Source of the DNA: a bacterium
Lineage (GTDB): Bacteria > UBP6 > UBA1177 > JAKLFG01
Length of the DNA: 44,982 nt
Assembly: GCA_022711315.1 (NCBI GenBank)
Contig: JAKLFG010000016.1
Span: forward strand, 1-44,982
Direction of reading: 5' to 3'
The first letter of the stretch is position 1. Each line of letters opens with the position of its first letter. Below are positions 1 through 7,804 of the stretch, piece by piece. Made by a program: the position numbers and the translations under genes. The notes under the pieces are model-generated. The model searched no databases and had not been told where the DNA came from. It saw nothing but the letters and a program-made list of their open reading frames with translations.

Positions 1-300
1 CTTATCTACATCGAGCTCACCCGCGAAACGGTCATCTACGCGGGCAACCGCTTCGTTCCCTACGCGCTGTTCCCCTACTGCAACATCAGCGTGACCCGGA
101 TGTGGGGACTCAAGAAGGAAAAGGTCGTGTTCAGCGTCGGCAAATCGATATTCAACCGCACCTCCAAGGCGAACATCGGCGAGATCCTGCTCGCCTACGG
201 CGGCGGCGGACACCGTAACGCCGGCACCTGCCAGATAGAGATCGACCGCGCCGACGCCGTCGAGAAGGAACTGCTGGAAGCCTTCACCCAGACCGTATAG
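1..300 (+). CDS. DHH/DHHA1-family phosphoesterase, C-terminal part
   Basis: The frame is open from the first base of the window to a TAG at 298-300, so only the last 99 residues are seen. The sequence GGGGHRNAGTCQI near the end is the glycine-rich GGGH motif of the DHHA1 substrate-binding domain, found in nanoRNase/pAp phosphatases, RecJ-like nucleases and related exopolyphosphatase-like proteins. The DHH catalytic half lies upstream of the window, so the substrate (oligoribonucleotide, pAp or cyclic dinucleotide) cannot be told. About 80 bases with no clear terminator separate it from the next gene. Confidence 0.75.
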   Translation, partial: LIYIELTRETVIYAGNRFVPYALFPYCNISVTRMWGLKKEKVVFSVGKSIFNRTSKANIGEILLAYGGGGHRNAGTCQIEIDRADAVEKELLEAFTQTV

Positions 301-381
301 CCGTGCACGACCCCATGTCGGGAATAAAACCGCGCCGCACCTCTGTTCTTGTGCCGTGACCGATCATACAGGAGGATAGCC

Positions 382-1359
382 ATGGACCACGCCCAGTTGA
401 ATGAACGGATCGAACGGACCGCGACCGCCATCCGCGCCCTGAAAAGCGAGATACAGAAGATCATCGTCGGGCAGGAGGAGATGATAGAGGCGCTCGTCAT
501 GGGCATCATCGCCGAGGGACACATCCTCCTCGAAGGGGTGCCGGGGCTCGCCAAAACGACCGCCGTCCGGGCCTTCGCCGCCGCGACCGACCTCGATTTC
601 AAGCGGATACAGTTCACCCCCGACCTGCTCCCCGCCGACATCATGGGGAGCCGCATCTTCAACATGGAAAAACGGGATTTCGAGATAAAGCAGGGCGTGG
701 TGTTCAGCAATGTCATCCTCGCCGACGAGATAAACCGGGCCCCCGCAAAGGTCCAATCGGCGCTTCTCGAGGCGATGCAGGAACGGCAGGTCACCATCGG
801 CGACCAGACCATCAGGCTCCCCGACCCGTTCATCGTGCTCGCGACGCAGAACCCCATCGAACAGGAGGGGACCTACCCGCTGCCCGAGGCGCAGATAGAC
901 CGTTTCATGTTCAAGGTGCTTATCGACTACCCCACCGTCGACGAGGAACTGCGCATCATCGAGCGACACGAGAAACGGGAGTTCGACCGTACGCTGGCGC
1001 GGATCGCGAACCGCGAAGCCATCAAGGAGTGGCGTTCGGTGGTCGACCTCATCTACACCGATGAACGGATCAAGAAATATGTGGTGTCGCTGGTGTTCGA
1101 GACCCGCAACCCGCGCAAGAACGATCTGAAGCAACTCATAGAGATCGGCGCCAGCCCGCGCGCCAGTCTCTATCTCGTCCTCGGCGCCCGTATCCGCGCC
1201 TTCATCGAGGGCCGCGGCTTCGTGACCCCCGACGATGTCAAGGAGGTCGCCTATCCGGTCCTGCGGCACCGCATCATCCCCAGTTTCGAGGCCGAAGCGG
1301 AAAAACTCACGACCGATCAGATAATCGAGCAGGTGCTTAATCAAGTGGAAGTCCCCTGA
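382..1359 (+). CDS. MoxR-family AAA+ ATPase
   Basis: This 325-residue protein has the single-domain length of MoxR ATPases. It shows Walker A (GVPGLAKT, about residues 53-60), Walker B with the MoxR-typical continuation (VILADEINRAPAKVQSALLEA), sensor-like ATQNPIEQEGTYPLPEAQ and the C-terminal AAA lid. MoxR proteins act as chaperone-like ATPases that work with VWA or DUF58 partners in envelope-stress or complex-assembly modules. The ATG at 382 is chosen because GGAGG lies at 371-375; an ATG-containing extension upstream lacks such a site. A DUF58 gene follows after 3 bases, so the two are almost certainly cotranscribed. Function beyond the family level is inference. Confidence 0.92.
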   Translation: MDHAQLNERIERTATAIRALKSEIQKIIVGQEEMIEALVMGIIAEGHILLEGVPGLAKTTAVRAFAAATDLDFKRIQFTPDLLPADIMGSRIFNMEKRDFEIKQGVVFSNVILADEINRAPAKVQSALLEAMQERQVTIGDQTIRLPDPFIVLATQNPIEQEGTYPLPEAQIDRFMFKVLIDYPTVDEELRIIERHEKREFDRTLARIANREAIKEWRSVVDLIYTDERIKKYVVSLVFETRNPRKNDLKQLIEIGASPRASLYLVLGARIRAFIEGRGFVTPDDVKEVAYPVLRHRIIPSFEAEAEKLTTDQIIEQVLNQVEVP

Positions 1360-1362
1360 GCC

Positions 1363-2226
1363 ATGCTGCAGGAAGAACTGCTCAAACAGATACGGCTCAT
1401 CGACCTCAAGGTTCGCAAACAGGTCGAGTCGTCCCTGCAGGGGTCCTACCACACCCTGTTCAAAGGACACGGCCTCGAATTTCAGGAGGTCCGCGAGTAT
1501 GTCGAAGGGGAGGATGTCCGGCTGATGGACTGGAATGTCACGGCGCGCATGGGCCGGCCCTTCGTCCGGGTCTACCGTGAAGAGCGGGAACTCACCGTGA
1601 TGGTGGTGGTGGATGTCTCCGCCTCCACGCTGTTCGGCCGCGCATGGTCGGGCCGCGAGGTCGCGGCGACGCTCGGGGCCGCGCTCGCCTTTTCGGCGAT
1701 ACGCAACAACGACAAGGCGGGGCTGATACTCTTCAGCGACCGCATCGAGGAATATATCCCGCCGCGCCGCGGTCGGAACCATCTGCTCACCATCATCCGC
1801 GCCCTCCTCACCGCGCCGGCCAAAGGGCGGCGGACCGACCCCGATGTCCCGTTCCGCTTCGTCAATAAGGCGATGAAGAAGAAATCGCTCCTCTTCTTCC
1901 TTTCCGACATGCAGTTCGGCGCCCTTCCCGACAGCGTCGCCGTCGCGGCGCGCCGCCATGAGATCGTGCCGGTGTCCATCTTCGACCGGATGAGCTATGC
2001 GCCGGAACGCAACTCCTTCATCCGTGTCCGGGATCCCGAAAGCGGCGCGGCGCGGGTGCTCGATCTCTCGGTGGCCGCCGAGGGACGGTGGGGCAACTTC
2101 AGAAAAGAAAAGGACGCCGCCTTCAAGCGGCTTGGCACCACACCGCTGTGGATCGAGAATCGCACTGATTTCATTAACGATCTTGTTCTCGGTTTCAAAA
2201 AGATGCAGCGAAAGGCGGCGCGATGA
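1363..2226 (+). CDS. DUF58 / VWA-like domain protein
   Basis: The 287-residue protein carries the DUF58 signature: GLEFQEVREYVEGEDVR followed by the DWN-TARMG-PFVRVYREERE block (about residues 38-75). A VWA-like fold follows with the metal-site motif DVSAS near residue 85. No signal peptide or membrane segment is seen, so it is cytoplasmic or peripheral. In this family it is the usual partner of a MoxR ATPase, and the 3-base gap to the MoxR gene upstream fits that. Its stop overlaps the next gene in an ATGA arrangement (2223-2226), indicating translational coupling. Confidence 0.9.
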   Translation: MLQEELLKQIRLIDLKVRKQVESSLQGSYHTLFKGHGLEFQEVREYVEGEDVRLMDWNVTARMGRPFVRVYREERELTVMVVVDVSASTLFGRAWSGREVAATLGAALAFSAIRNNDKAGLILFSDRIEEYIPPRRGRNHLLTIIRALLTAPAKGRRTDPDVPFRFVNKAMKKKSLLFFLSDMQFGALPDSVAVAARRHEIVPVSIFDRMSYAPERNSFIRVRDPESGAARVLDLSVAAEGRWGNFRKEKDAAFKRLGTTPLWIENRTDFINDLVLGFKKMQRKAAR

Positions 2227-3089
2227 GGAACGCTCTTTTTCTCATGCTCCTTCTTCCCGCGCTCCTGCTCGCCGAAGACATCACGCCTCGATTGGAGAAA
2301 AAGGAGATCTTCCTCGGCGAACCGGTCGTCCTGACGGTGCCGGTCAAGCCGGGGAAGGAGATGTCGGCCTTCCCGAAAGCGGAGGACGCGGACTTCGCGG
2401 TCGTGGGCGCCGGACCGGCCGGGGAACAGGTACAGATAACCCTCTCGGCGCTCGAGACCGGCGCGCTCAAAACACCGCCGGTCATCCTGCGCGTCGACGG
2501 CGCGGAATACGCCATCCTGCCGGTCGAACTCACCGTCAAGCCCAATACCGTCGAGAGCGACACGCACCTGCGTGACATCAAACCGCCGGTGAAGGCCTAC
2601 GAACCCGACCACACGCTTCTCTGGATACTCGGCGGCATCATCCTCATCGCCCTCCTGTTCTATCTCTTCTGGCGGCTTTCCAAACGGCGACGGAAGCAGG
2701 AACTCATCGCCGTCGCGCAAAAGACCCCCTATCAGGTGGCGATGGAGTACTGTCGGCGCGCCGAACAGGAACTGCGCGACATGGAATTTGAGCGGTTCGC
2801 CGACACGGTGACCGCAGGCATCCGGCATTACCTTGAACTCCAGAAGCACCGGCCGTTCCTTGAGATGACCACCAGCGAGGTGAAACGGGCGCTCAAGAAT
2901 ACCGATCTGCCCCCCGCGACCGCCGAACAGGTGGTCGCCCTGCTCAAGGAGGCCGACCGTTTCAAATACGCCGACGAACATTTCACGACCGACAACTTCA
3001 ACCGGCTCCTCCTCGAATTCCGGGCCATCGTCGATGTCGTCGAAAAACAGAACATTGTCTCGACCACGCCGCAGGAAATAAAGAAATAG
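2223..3089 (+). CDS. BatD/DUF4381-like membrane protein
   Basis: This 288-residue protein starts with a signal peptide (MRNALFLMLLLPALLLAE). A beta-rich extracytoplasmic domain follows (residues about 20-130, with EIFLGEPVVLTVPV like BatD-type domains), then one membrane helix (about 136-157, LLWILGGIILIALLFYLFW). The C-terminal cytoplasmic helical domain contains YCRRAEQELRDMEFERFADTV, typical of DUF4381/BatD-like tails. It ends a MoxR-DUF58 operon, where such proteins are thought to connect the cytoplasmic ATPase with envelope targets. The start overlaps the DUF58 stop (ATGA). It converges with the TPM-domain gene, with only 10 bases between stops. The assignment rests on architecture and context more than on close sequence motifs. 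Confidence 0.75.
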   Translation: MRNALFLMLLLPALLLAEDITPRLEKKEIFLGEPVVLTVPVKPGKEMSAFPKAEDADFAVVGAGPAGEQVQITLSALETGALKTPPVILRVDGAEYAILPVELTVKPNTVESDTHLRDIKPPVKAYEPDHTLLWILGGIILIALLFYLFWRLSKRRRKQELIAVAQKTPYQVAMEYCRRAEQELRDMEFERFADTVTAGIRHYLELQKHRPFLEMTTSEVKRALKNTDLPPATAEQVVALLKEADRFKYADEHFTTDNFNRLLLEFRAIVDVVEKQNIVSTTPQEIKK

Positions 3090-3099
3090 GCAGGCCCGG

Positions 3100-3777
3100 T
3101 CAGGCCTCTTCGGCGTTGTCTTCTTCCTTTCCCACCACCAGATCGGGAAGCTCATTGGCGTGTTCCCGGTAGGCGGGGCAGTGCGCCACGAGCAGTTCGC
3201 CGATACGGCGTATCGCGGCGCAGATCGCTTCGCCCCGTTTTTTCTGTTTGATACCGCGCGTCAGGTCGGCGACGATCTCGTCCCATGTCCCGTCGGGCAG
3301 ATTCGTATTGATGCCGCGATCGGCCAGTATCCAGACGCGCCGCTCGAAGACCGATATGTAGAGCAGGATGCCGCTCTCGTCGCGCGTCTTGTGGAGCCCG
3401 TGGGCGAAGAAGGCGGCCGAGGCGGTCTCGCGGACCTCCTCCTCCATGGTCGCATCGGGAATGAATGCCCGTTTGAGCGCGGGGCAGAGGTTCATGAGCA
3501 GGTAACAGAGCGCAAAGCCCGGCACGAAGGCGATGAGAAAGATCGCCAGTGTATCGTGCTGACCGTATGACATCCAATTCACGAGATAGGCGACGCCGAT
3601 GGCAAGCGGCATCGTCAGCGTGAACGCGCCAAGGAGTTCGTGGGCGCCGTAGTCACTGCTCTCCGGAACGATGAGCGGGACAAGTTCGCCCGAGGTGCGC
3701 CGCTCCACCTCCTTGACGGCGCAACGGATCATCTCCTCTTCGTGCGCGGTGATGAATTTCTTGGTCAGATCGCGCAT
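3100..3777 (-). CDS. TPM-domain membrane protein (second copy)
   Basis: The protein has 225 residues from the chosen ATG. It lacks a signal peptide and begins with a helical stretch (KKFITAHEEEMIRCAVKEVERRTSGELVPLIV) that matches the opening of TPM domains. Two hydrophobic hairpin segments follow (about 52-72 and 80-105), and then the rest of the TPM-type fold (GILLYISVFERRVWILADRGI, TRGIKQKKRGEAICAAI). This is the architecture of the short TPM proteins found next to LemA and a longer TPM protein. The start ATG at 3777 lies one base after the stop of the upstream TPM gene, so the pair is coupled; longer reading into that gene's Gly-rich tail is rejected. Confidence 0.82.
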   Translation of the reverse strand: MRDLTKKFITAHEEEMIRCAVKEVERRTSGELVPLIVPESSDYGAHELLGAFTLTMPLAIGVAYLVNWMSYGQHDTLAIFLIAFVPGFALCYLLMNLCPALKRAFIPDATMEEEVRETASAAFFAHGLHKTRDESGILLYISVFERRVWILADRGINTNLPDGTWDEIVADLTRGIKQKKRGEAICAAIRRIGELLVAHCPAYREHANELPDLVVGKEEDNAEEA

Positions 3778-3778
3778 C

Positions 3779-4501
3779 TCACCACCCTCCCGAGGAGCCG
3801 CCGCCGCCGAAGCCGCCGCCGCCCCCTGAAAATCCACCGCCGCCGCCGCTCCGGAATCCACCGCCAGACCCGCCGAAACCCCCGAAGCCGCCGGGCCGGT
3901 AGTACGACGAACCCCGTGTGAACCGGCCGGGACCGCCGCCGCGCGACCTGAGAATGATGATGAGGATGAAGAACGCTATGAAGAATGCCAAGGCGTAGTG
4001 GTCAGGTATCGTGACGCGCCCGCCCTCCGCCTTGAATTCCCCCTTTGTCGCCGCGATCATCGCGTCGACACCCGCCTCGACCCCTCCTGCGAAATCGTTA
4101 TCGCGGAAACGCGGCACGATGACCTGCCGGATGATGCGCCCCGACACGGCGTCGGTCAGTTTCCCCTCCAGCCCGTAGCCCACCTCGATGCGGAGTTTGC
4201 GGTCCTCCTGCGCAATGACGAGGATCGCGCCGTTGTCGAGCCGTTTCTTGCCCAGTTCCCATCCTTCGGCGACCCGGAGCGAAAAGTCCTCGATGCTGTC
4301 GCCGTCGAGCGATCGGACCGTGAGCACCGCGATCTGGGTCGAATCGCTCGTTTCGAGCGCCGCGAGTTTTGATTCTATCCTTCCCTTCGCGTCGGCCGTG
4401 AGGATGCCGGCATGGTCGGTGACCCGCCCGGTGAGCAGCGGCACCGCGAGCGCGAAGAGCGTCGCGCAGAGGAACGGTATGAGGAATAACAGCCCCCGCA
4501 T
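3779..4501 (-). CDS. TPM-domain protein with Gly-rich tail (YgcG-like)
   Basis: This 240-residue protein has an N-terminal signal peptide (MRGLLFLIPFLCATLFALAVP), then a TPM domain (about 24-150: VTDHAGILTADAKGRIE, NGAILVIAQEDRKLRIEVGYGLEG, RFRDNDFAGGVEAG). One membrane helix follows (about 168-184), and the low-complexity Gly/Ser/Phe tail ends in SSGGW. Family members face the periplasm and often occur with LemA. The start sits 3 bases after the lemA stop and has no clear ribosome-binding site, suggesting coupling. The precise role is unknown; links to envelope maintenance are inference from the family. Confidence 0.88.
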   Translation of the reverse strand: MRGLLFLIPFLCATLFALAVPLLTGRVTDHAGILTADAKGRIESKLAALETSDSTQIAVLTVRSLDGDSIEDFSLRVAEGWELGKKRLDNGAILVIAQEDRKLRIEVGYGLEGKLTDAVSGRIIRQVIVPRFRDNDFAGGVEAGVDAMIAATKGEFKAEGGRVTIPDHYALAFFIAFFILIIILRSRGGGPGRFTRGSSYYRPGGFGGFGGSGGGFRSGGGGGFSGGGGGFGGGGSSGGW

Positions 4502-4504
4502 GAA

Positions 4505-5086
4505 CTAGAACTGCACCGTGGGCACTTCCTTCGCCTTCTCGTCTGCCTTGAAATACTCTTTCTTTTCGAGGTGCAGGAGCCAGCCGTTGATGATGTTGTT
4601 CGGGAAGCCTCGGATGGAGGCGTTGAAGGTGCTCACCGCTTCGTTGTAACGGTTGCGGGCGACCGTTATCCGGTTCTCGGTCCCTTCGAGTTGTGATTGC
4701 AGGTCGCGGAAGTTCTCGTTCGCCTTGAGGTCGGGATACTGTTCGGCGATGACGAGCAACCGGCCGAGTCCCGCCGACAGTTCCCCCTGCGCCTTCTGGA
4801 ACTTCGCCATCGCCTCGGTGCTGCCGAGATCCTTGGCATCTATCTTCGTCTGTCCCGCCTGCGCGCGCATCGCCACGATCTTTTCGAGCGTCTCGGCTTC
4901 GTGAGCCGCGTAGCCCTTGACGGTGCTGACGAGGTTGGGGATGAGGTCGGCGCGCCGCTGCAGGGTCGATTCGAGGTCGCCCCACGCCTTGAACACCTCT
5001 TCCTCCTGTGTCTGCATGGTGTTGTAGCCGCACGAGGTGAGCACGAACGCCGCTACGAGCGCTATGAACAGCGAAAAACTCTTCAT
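4505..5086 (-). CDS. lemA: LemA family lipoprotein
   Basis: The 193-residue product is a LemA protein: an N-terminal hydrophobic segment ending in a lipobox-like LTSCG, then the long helical LemA body with the hallmark block WGDLESTLQRRADLIPNL and the conserved end in AEQYPDLKANENF, GTENRITVARNRYNEAV and FNASIRGFPNNII. LemA proteins are membrane-anchored with the helical domain outside the cytoplasm. The ATG at 5086 is preferred over one 12 bases upstream because GGAGGAG lies just before it. It is the first gene of a LemA-TPM-TPM operon. A good promoter is visible upstream (5116-5143). Confidence 0.93.
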   Translation of the reverse strand: MKSFSLFIALVAAFVLTSCGYNTMQTQEEEVFKAWGDLESTLQRRADLIPNLVSTVKGYAAHEAETLEKIVAMRAQAGQTKIDAKDLGSTEAMAKFQKAQGELSAGLGRLLVIAEQYPDLKANENFRDLQSQLEGTENRITVARNRYNEAVSTFNASIRGFPNNIINGWLLHLEKKEYFKADEKAKEVPTVQF

Positions 5087-5115
5087 CGTCTCCTCCATAC
5101 TAAATAGGCATGGAT

Positions 5116-5143
5116 ACTATAGCGGCATCGCGCTAGGAGTCAA
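5116..5143 (-). promoter_or_regulatory. Predicted sigma-70 promoter of the lemA operon
   Basis: On the minus strand, TTGACT (5143-5138) and TATAGT (5121-5116) are separated by 16 bases; each differs from consensus at one position. Transcription would start near 5109, about 23 bases before the lemA start codon. Confidence 0.6.
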
Positions 5144-5155
5144 TTTCGGCGACGA

Positions 5156-5902
5156 TCACCGAGCCATCAGCGCGAATACGCCCCAGCCGAGATATTCACG
5201 GGTGTATTTGGCGTAGCGCTCCGGGTCCCCGGTCAGTCGGGCGCGGACCTCTTTGGCCATCTCGTCGTTGGGATTGGTCTCAAGCCAGCGGCGCATGGTG
5301 AGCCACTTGGCCGCCTCGTACCGGTCCCAGCCCTCCTGATCGGCCAGCACCATCTCCACGACATCGTAGCCGAGGCGGCCGAACGAGGCGATAAGTTCCG
5401 GAAGCGGGAGAAAGTCGGCGATGGCGACCCCTTCACACCCATTGGCGACCTCTTCGGTCGGCGGCATCTGCCGCCAGTAGGGCTCGCCGATGAGGATGAT
5501 CCCGCCGGGGCGGAGGCTCCGCGCCAGCAGTTCGATGGTGCCGGCGACCCCTCCGCCGATCCAGGTGGCGCCGACACAGGCCGCCACGCCGACTTTCTCG
5601 GCGGAGACATGACCGGCGGCGTCGCCGTGGATGAACTTGACCTTATCGGCGACCCCGAGTTCTTCGGCGCGGCGGTTCGCCTGCTCGGTGAAGAGCGGGC
5701 TCAGGTCGACGCCGGTGCCGGTGATGCCGTGGTCGCGCGCCCAAGTGCACAGCATCTCCCCCGAGCCGCTGCCGAGGTCGAGGATCCGGGTCCCCTTCTC
5801 CATGCGCAGCACCGTGCCAAGGGTGGCGTATTTTTCGGGGGTGAAGGGGTTATGGATGCGGTGGGCGCTTTCGGTGATGGTGAATATCCGGGGAATGTCC
5901 AT
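5156..5902 (-). CDS. Class I SAM-dependent methyltransferase
   Basis: The 248-residue protein carries SAM-binding motif I (ILDLGSGSGEM, about residues 39-49), an acidic residue at the end of strand 2 (GVDLSP), motif II-like HGDA and the post-motif LRPGGIILIGEP. The C-terminal half is helical with several Trp and Tyr residues, which may form the acceptor site. The acceptor is unknown: small-molecule methyltransferases of this type are very diverse. The start ATG is preceded by CGGAGG at good distance. It is a single-gene unit, transcribed away from the small AT-rich gene upstream. Confidence 0.85.
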   Translation of the reverse strand: MDIPRIFTITESAHRIHNPFTPEKYATLGTVLRMEKGTRILDLGSGSGEMLCTWARDHGITGTGVDLSPLFTEQANRRAEELGVADKVKFIHGDAAGHVSAEKVGVAACVGATWIGGGVAGTIELLARSLRPGGIILIGEPYWRQMPPTEEVANGCEGVAIADFLPLPELIASFGRLGYDVVEMVLADQEGWDRYEAAKWLTMRRWLETNPNDEMAKEVRARLTGDPERYAKYTREYLGWGVFALMAR

Positions 5903-5943
5903 GGCAGAGAACCTCCGTAGTTATCTCACAAAAAGACAAGGGA

Positions 5944-5971
5944 ACTCTAGCGCAACGGCGAAGAAATGCAA
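5944..5971 (-). promoter_or_regulatory. Possible promoter of the methyltransferase gene
   Basis: TTGCAT (5971-5966) and TAGAGT (5949-5944) on the minus strand, with a 16-base spacer. Each matches the sigma-70 consensus at four of six positions. It is the best candidate in the spacer between this gene and the small AT-rich gene. Confidence 0.35.
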
Positions 5972-6004
5972 GTAGCATAATTTTCGTGTGACAGCAAAAA
6001 AAAG

Positions 6005-6032
6005 TTGCCTTACTCAATATGAAAGTTAGACT
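6005..6032 (+). promoter_or_regulatory. Possible promoter of the small Cys-rich gene
   Basis: TTGCCT (6005-6010) and TAGACT (6027-6032) with a 16-base spacer, in an AT-rich stretch. A strong purine-rich site AAGGGGG lies about 8 bases before the ATG at 6062. Confidence 0.35.
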
Positions 6033-6061
6033 TGCTCTGAAAATGCAAGGGGGCAAAATGC

Positions 6062-6331
6062 ATGAACTATGATCTTGAAAAAATTCATCAAAGTTGCGGC
6101 TGGCATGAAAAAGACATAAAAAACAGCAAAATCTGCGGCTGCTTTTATTGCCTCACATTGTACCCGCCAAGTAAAATTAAAGAATGGACTGATGAAAGAC
6201 CAGATTGTCCTCGAGGCGCTGGCAAAACGGCACTATGTCCAAATTGTGGTATAGACTCGGTGTTGCCAGACAACATACCATGCAAATTGGACATTAAGCT
6301 TCTTCAAGCAATGCACCAAGAATATTTCTAA
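6062..6331 (+). CDS. Small cytoplasmic Cys-rich (probably zinc-binding) protein
   Basis: This 89-residue protein resembles a widespread uncharacterised family of small cytoplasmic proteins with an N-terminal HEKDIKNSKICGCFYCLTLY-type segment and a C-terminal CPNCGIDSVLPD segment. The pairs CGCFYC (about residues 25-30) and CPNC (about 59-62) look like a zinc-knuckle pair. There is no signal peptide or membrane helix. Base composition and codon use (AAA, AAT, ATT, TGT) are much more AT-rich than in the neighbours, which suggests recent transfer. Function is unknown. A strong ribosome-binding site (AAGGGGG) supports expression. Confidence 0.75.
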   Translation: MNYDLEKIHQSCGWHEKDIKNSKICGCFYCLTLYPPSKIKEWTDERPDCPRGAGKTALCPNCGIDSVLPDNIPCKLDIKLLQAMHQEYF

Positions 6332-6369
6332 TTCGCTATTCCGCCACACAGTATATATGAAATTTTCTC

Positions 6370-6398
6370 TTGACTTCCGTTTTTCTCTCTGCTACAAG
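6370..6398 (+). promoter_or_regulatory. Predicted promoter of the tetR-led operon
   Basis: TTGACT (6370-6375) and TACAAG (6393-6398) with a 17-base spacer. The expected transcription start falls at about 6405, inside the palindrome at 6404-6419, as expected for a promoter repressed by its own product. Confidence 0.5.
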
Positions 6399-6403
6399 TA
6401 GTG

Positions 6404-6419
6404 GACCGGGCGCCCGGTC
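6404..6419 (+). promoter_or_regulatory. Perfect 16-bp palindrome, likely TetR operator
   Basis: GACCGGGCGCCCGGTC reads the same on both strands. It lies immediately after the predicted -10 box and 15 bases before the tetR start codon, exactly where an autorepressing TetR dimer would bind. The link to this regulator is inference from position and symmetry. Confidence 0.6.
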
Positions 6420-6434
6420 AAGACGGAGGAGACG

Positions 6435-7067
6435 ATGACGCAACCCATCGAGAAATGCAGTCACGCACGGCATGAGAAGGGCTGTCAGACGCGCCACCGC
6501 ATCATCGAAGCGGCCACTGCCATCCTCATTGAGGAAGGCAAGCCCGGCTTCACCACCCGCGCCATCTGCGAGAAAGCGGGCATCGGCAAAGGGAGCCTCT
6601 ACCACCACTTCACCGACACCCACGAACTCTTCCTCGCCGTCGCCCGCACCTTCATGGAGCACTACTTCTCCGCGATGGCCGACCAGCAATTCGAGAGCAT
6701 CGATGACTTCTTCCTGAAATTCGGACGGCAGGCGATCACGCAGATCAGCGGCTCCTACCGCATCCGCGAACGCTTCATGCCCTTCCTGATCGAAATGGTC
6801 GAAGATCACGACTTCGTGGACGAGATCATGGCGAAGAACGGCATCATGCAGGAATCGCTCATCGCGAAGCTGGGGGCACTGGCGGGTGGAGAGGTGCCGC
6901 GCGAGGTGCTCGCCGATGCGGTGCTCGCCCTCTTCACTCTTCTTGAAGGGACCGAGAATCTCATGCAGTTCAATCGCGACGAAAAACGGTTCCTCGCGAT
7001 GTGGGAACGGCTGGCGAAACTGCTGGCCGACCATGTGAAACAGAACACCATACGGAGCAAGAAATGA
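6435..7067 (+). CDS. TetR/AcrR-family transcriptional regulator
   Basis: The 210-residue protein has the TetR DNA-binding domain at about residues 17-63: RHRIIEAATAILIEEG, then GFTTRAICEKAGIGKGSLYHHF, the helix-turn-helix with its typical end. The C-terminal helical ligand/dimer domain is unrelated to anything I recognise. The N terminus has an extra Cys/His-containing stretch (EKCSHARHEKGCQ) of unknown use. The start has GGAGGA at 6425-6430. Its stop overlaps the start of the next gene (ATGA at 7064-7067), so it leads the ABC-transporter operon and probably represses it through the palindrome at 6404. Confidence 0.92.
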   Translation: MTQPIEKCSHARHEKGCQTRHRIIEAATAILIEEGKPGFTTRAICEKAGIGKGSLYHHFTDTHELFLAVARTFMEHYFSAMADQQFESIDDFFLKFGRQAITQISGSYRIRERFMPFLIEMVEDHDFVDEIMAKNGIMQESLIAKLGALAGGEVPREVLADAVLALFTLLEGTENLMQFNRDEKRFLAMWERLAKLLADHVKQNTIRSKK

Positions 7068-7801
7068 GAAAAGTGCTGTTTTTGTGTCTCCCCTTCTTCT
7101 CTGTCGCCCTCTGCGCCGCCGAGCCGACGGTCGAGGAGATCGTGAAGAAGAGCGACGAACTCTACCGTTCGAAAACCAGTTATTCCGAGATGGAGATGCA
7201 GATAGAGACGCCCGACTGGAAGCGCACCATGAAACTCAAGGCGTGGACCGAGGGGATGAAGAAGACCTTCATCACTATACTGGAGCCGAAAAAGGACGCC
7301 GGCATCGGCACCCTGCGGATGGACACCGAGATGTGGAACTACTTCCCGAAGATCAACAAGGTCATGAAGATACCGCCGTCGATGATGATGGGTTCGTGGA
7401 TGGGGAGCGACTTCACCAACGACGATCTGGTGAAGGAATCGTCACTGCTGGACGACTACACCTACAAACTCATCGCGGGGCCCGACGCGACCAAATACTA
7501 CATCGAACTCATCCCGAAGGAGAAGACCGCGAGTGTCTGGGGGCGCATCGTCATCACCGCGAACAAGGGCGACTATCTGCCGGTGGCGCAGGAATACTAC
7601 GACGAGAAAGGGACGAAGGTCCGGCTGATGACCTTCAGCGATGTCAAGATGTTCGGCGGCAAAAAGATCCCGGCGGTGATGGAACTGCGGTCGCTCACCA
7701 AGTCGGGCAACAAGACCACTATTATATATGGGGATGTCCAGTTCGATGTGAAACTCGACGCCGACACCTTCAGTCTGCGTAACCTCCAGAAGCAGAGGTA
7801 G
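7064..7801 (+). CDS. LolA-like outer-membrane lipoprotein-sorting protein
   Basis: The 245-residue protein begins with a signal peptide (MRKVLFLCLPFFSVALCAAE). The mature part starts TVEEIVKKSDELYRSKTSYSEMEMQI and contains MWNYFPKINKVMKIPPSMMMGSWMGSDFTNDDLVKES. That block is characteristic of the LolA-like family annotated as outer membrane lipoprotein-sorting protein, a periplasmic half-barrel that carries lipids or lipoproteins. These proteins commonly accompany RND or ABC exporters. The start is set by the ATGA overlap with tetR. Permease genes follow after 3 bases, so it likely acts as the periplasmic carrier for this exporter; the cargo is unknown. Confidence 0.88.
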   Translation: MRKVLFLCLPFFSVALCAAEPTVEEIVKKSDELYRSKTSYSEMEMQIETPDWKRTMKLKAWTEGMKKTFITILEPKKDAGIGTLRMDTEMWNYFPKINKVMKIPPSMMMGSWMGSDFTNDDLVKESSLLDDYTYKLIAGPDATKYYIELIPKEKTASVWGRIVITANKGDYLPVAQEYYDEKGTKVRLMTFSDVKMFGGKKIPAVMELRSLTKSGNKTTIIYGDVQFDVKLDADTFSLRNLQKQR

Positions 7802-7804
7802 CCG

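Noticed and set aside
3778..3861. Longer N terminus for the second TPM protein
   Set aside because: The extension only reads the Gly/Ala-coding tail of the upstream gene in another frame, and an ATG lies one base after that gene's stop.
5987..6061. Mobile element remnant around the AT-rich small gene
   Set aside because: No transposase fragment, inverted repeats or direct repeats are visible on either side.
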